Assembly (NCBI GenBank): GCA_963802355.1
Contig: CAWDIV010000015.1
Coordinates: 310,001-374,000, forward strand
Reading direction: 5' to 3'
Source: SG8-41 sp963802355
GTDB taxonomy: Bacteria > Pseudomonadota > Gammaproteobacteria > Burkholderiales > SG8-41
DNA length: 64,000 nucleotides
Made by a program: the position numbers and the translations under genes. This document shows, one piece after another, positions 63,045-64,000 of this stretch; positions within the stretch are counted from its first letter, which is position 1; each line of letters opens with the position of its first letter. A model generated the notes under the pieces. The model saw only the letters and a program-made list of their open reading frames with translations. It was not told the DNA's origin and ran no database searches.

Positions 63045-64000
63045 TTACCGCCGTGAGCCGGTGCCATGAGCGTAGGGATTCACCCCACTCCGGAACTCGA
63101 TGCGCAACGGAGTACCCTCCAATTTGAAAGCATTCCTGAAGAATCGTTCCAGATACCGCCGGTAGCCCTCCGGCACGTTGTCTAACGCGTTGCCATGAAT
63201 GATGATACGCGGCGGGTTCATACCCCCTTGGTGAGCGTAGCGCAGCTTGGGGCGGCTGAAGCCGGAGCGCGGGGGCGCCTGCTGCTGAACGGCTGCAGCC
63301 AGCGCGCGGCTCAACCGCGGCGTGGGCAGCCGGGCCATGGCCGCCGCATAGGCGTCGTCCACCGATTTCAGCAGCGGTCCGACGCCGCGGCCTTCCAGCG
63401 CAGAAATGAAGTGCAGGCGGGCGAAATTCAAAAAGTTGAGCTTGCGCAAAAGCGCGCGCTTGATGAGATCGCGCTCCCCTTCTGGCAAACGTTCCCACTT
63501 GTTGACGGCGATCACGAGGGCACGCCCGGCCTCGAGTATGAAGCCGGCGACATGCGCATCCTGGTCCGAAATGTCCTGGCGGGCATCGAGCATCAGGATC
63601 ACGACGTTCGCATCCTCGATCGACTGCAAGGTCTTCACGATGGATACCTTTTCGAGGGCGTCGGACACGCGACCGCGACGGCGCACACCGGCCGTATCGA
63701 TCAAAGTGTAGCGCCGGTTGTTGCGCTCGAACTCGACGTAGATCGAATCGCGCGTGGTCCCGGGCTGGTCGAAAACGATGACGCGCTCTTCGCCGAGAAG
63801 GGTATTGATCAGCGTTGATTTACCGACGTTGGGACGACCGACCACTGCAATCGTCGGATGGCTGCGGTCGGTGACCCGGGATTCTTCAGTAGCGGGAAAC
63901 TCCGCGAGCACGAACTCCATGAGGTCGGTGACGTTCTCGCCGTGTTCTGCGGAAACGGCCAGCGGATCGCCCAGCCCCAGCGCGTGAAACTCTGCGCCTG
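63045..64000 (-). CDS. der: Ribosome-assembly GTPase Der (EngA), C-terminal part, runs off the right edge
   Basis: About 317 codons are present. They cover the end of the first G domain (HALGLGDPLAVSAEHGENVT), the full second G domain (VVGRPNVGKSTLINTLLGEE, DQPGTTRDSIYVEFERNNRR, LIDTAGVRRRGRVSDALEKV, VNKWERLPEGERDLIK) and the KH-like C-terminus (KLRYAHQGGMNPPRIIIHGN). Der is needed for assembly of the 50S subunit. First gene of the visible minus-strand run; its start lies beyond 64000. Confidence 0.97.
   Translation of the reverse strand, partial: GAEFHALGLGDPLAVSAEHGENVTDLMEFVLAEFPATEESRVTDRSHPTIAVVGRPNVGKSTLINTLLGEERVIVFDQPGTTRDSIYVEFERNNRRYTLIDTAGVRRRGRVSDALEKVSIVKTLQSIEDANVVILMLDARQDISDQDAHVAGFILEAGRALVIAVNKWERLPEGERDLIKRALLRKLNFLNFARLHFISALEGRGVGPLLKSVDDAYAAAMARLPTPRLSRALAAAVQQQAPPRSGFSRPKLRYAHQGGMNPPRIIIHGNALDNVPEGYRRYLERFFRNAFKLEGTPLRIEFRSGVNPYAHGTGSRR

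Overview
The window is a GC-rich stretch of a betaproteobacterial chromosome. The diagnostic gene orders are der-hfq-hflX-hflK-hflC-DUF2065-hisZ-purA-tRNA-Leu-rnr-rlmB at the right, rpsF-priB-rpsR-rplI followed by dnaB in the middle, and a Tat-exported formate dehydrogenase locus with DUF3305/DUF3306 proteins at the left. I do not name a genus. Many genes carry frame breaks. Most of those I traced are repaired by removing one base, often from a run of two or three identical bases, so they look like sequence errors rather than decay. They are dense in the first 14 kb.

Layout. 1-1.4 kb: a partial UbiB/AarF-type kinase and a DUF6781 protein. 1.6-11.2 kb (minus): the formate dehydrogenase locus, read DUF3305, DUF3306, multi-cluster ferredoxin, TorD-like chaperone, small Tat protein, fdhA, fdhB, a small lipoprotein, the cytochrome b subunit and a small secreted protein, closed by a terminator. 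11.3-13.9 kb (plus): moaA, fdhD and mobA, which supply and sulfurate the molybdenum cofactor for that enzyme. 13.9-14.8 kb: a vapBC toxin-antitoxin pair bracketed by two copies of the mobA 3' end. 15-25.4 kb: exported YqgE, glucokinase, a GGDEF-EAL protein, mtfA, a lipoprotein, rmuC, a degenerate EAL protein, and a decayed tandem duplication of the rmuC-EAL unit. 25.7-39.1 kb: five predicted secreted esterase or alpha/beta-hydrolase proteins (two DUF6351, two abhydrolase_10-like, one other) with a LysR regulator, including the remnant of a second tandem duplication. 39.4-43.3 kb: an FtsX-type permease, its ATPase and a TesA-like esterase. 43.3-45.5 kb: a divergent selenium pair, selD and mnmH. 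45.7-64 kb: housekeeping genes (bcp, phoH, dnaB, ribosomal proteins, a two-partner-secretion outer-membrane transporter, rlmB, rnr, tRNA-Leu, purA, hisZ, hflC/K/X, hfq, der).

The strongest single observation is that selD appears to be a selenoprotein gene: an in-frame TGA sits exactly at the catalytic position (G-G-G-U-G-C-K) and is followed by a hairpin suitable for a bacterial SECIS. The formate dehydrogenase in the same window uses cysteine instead. The strongest structural pattern is a family of intergenic elements, different in sequence at each locus but built alike: a word repeated about every 7 bases, commonly as two facing arms forming a long imperfect hairpin, at operon boundaries throughout the window.
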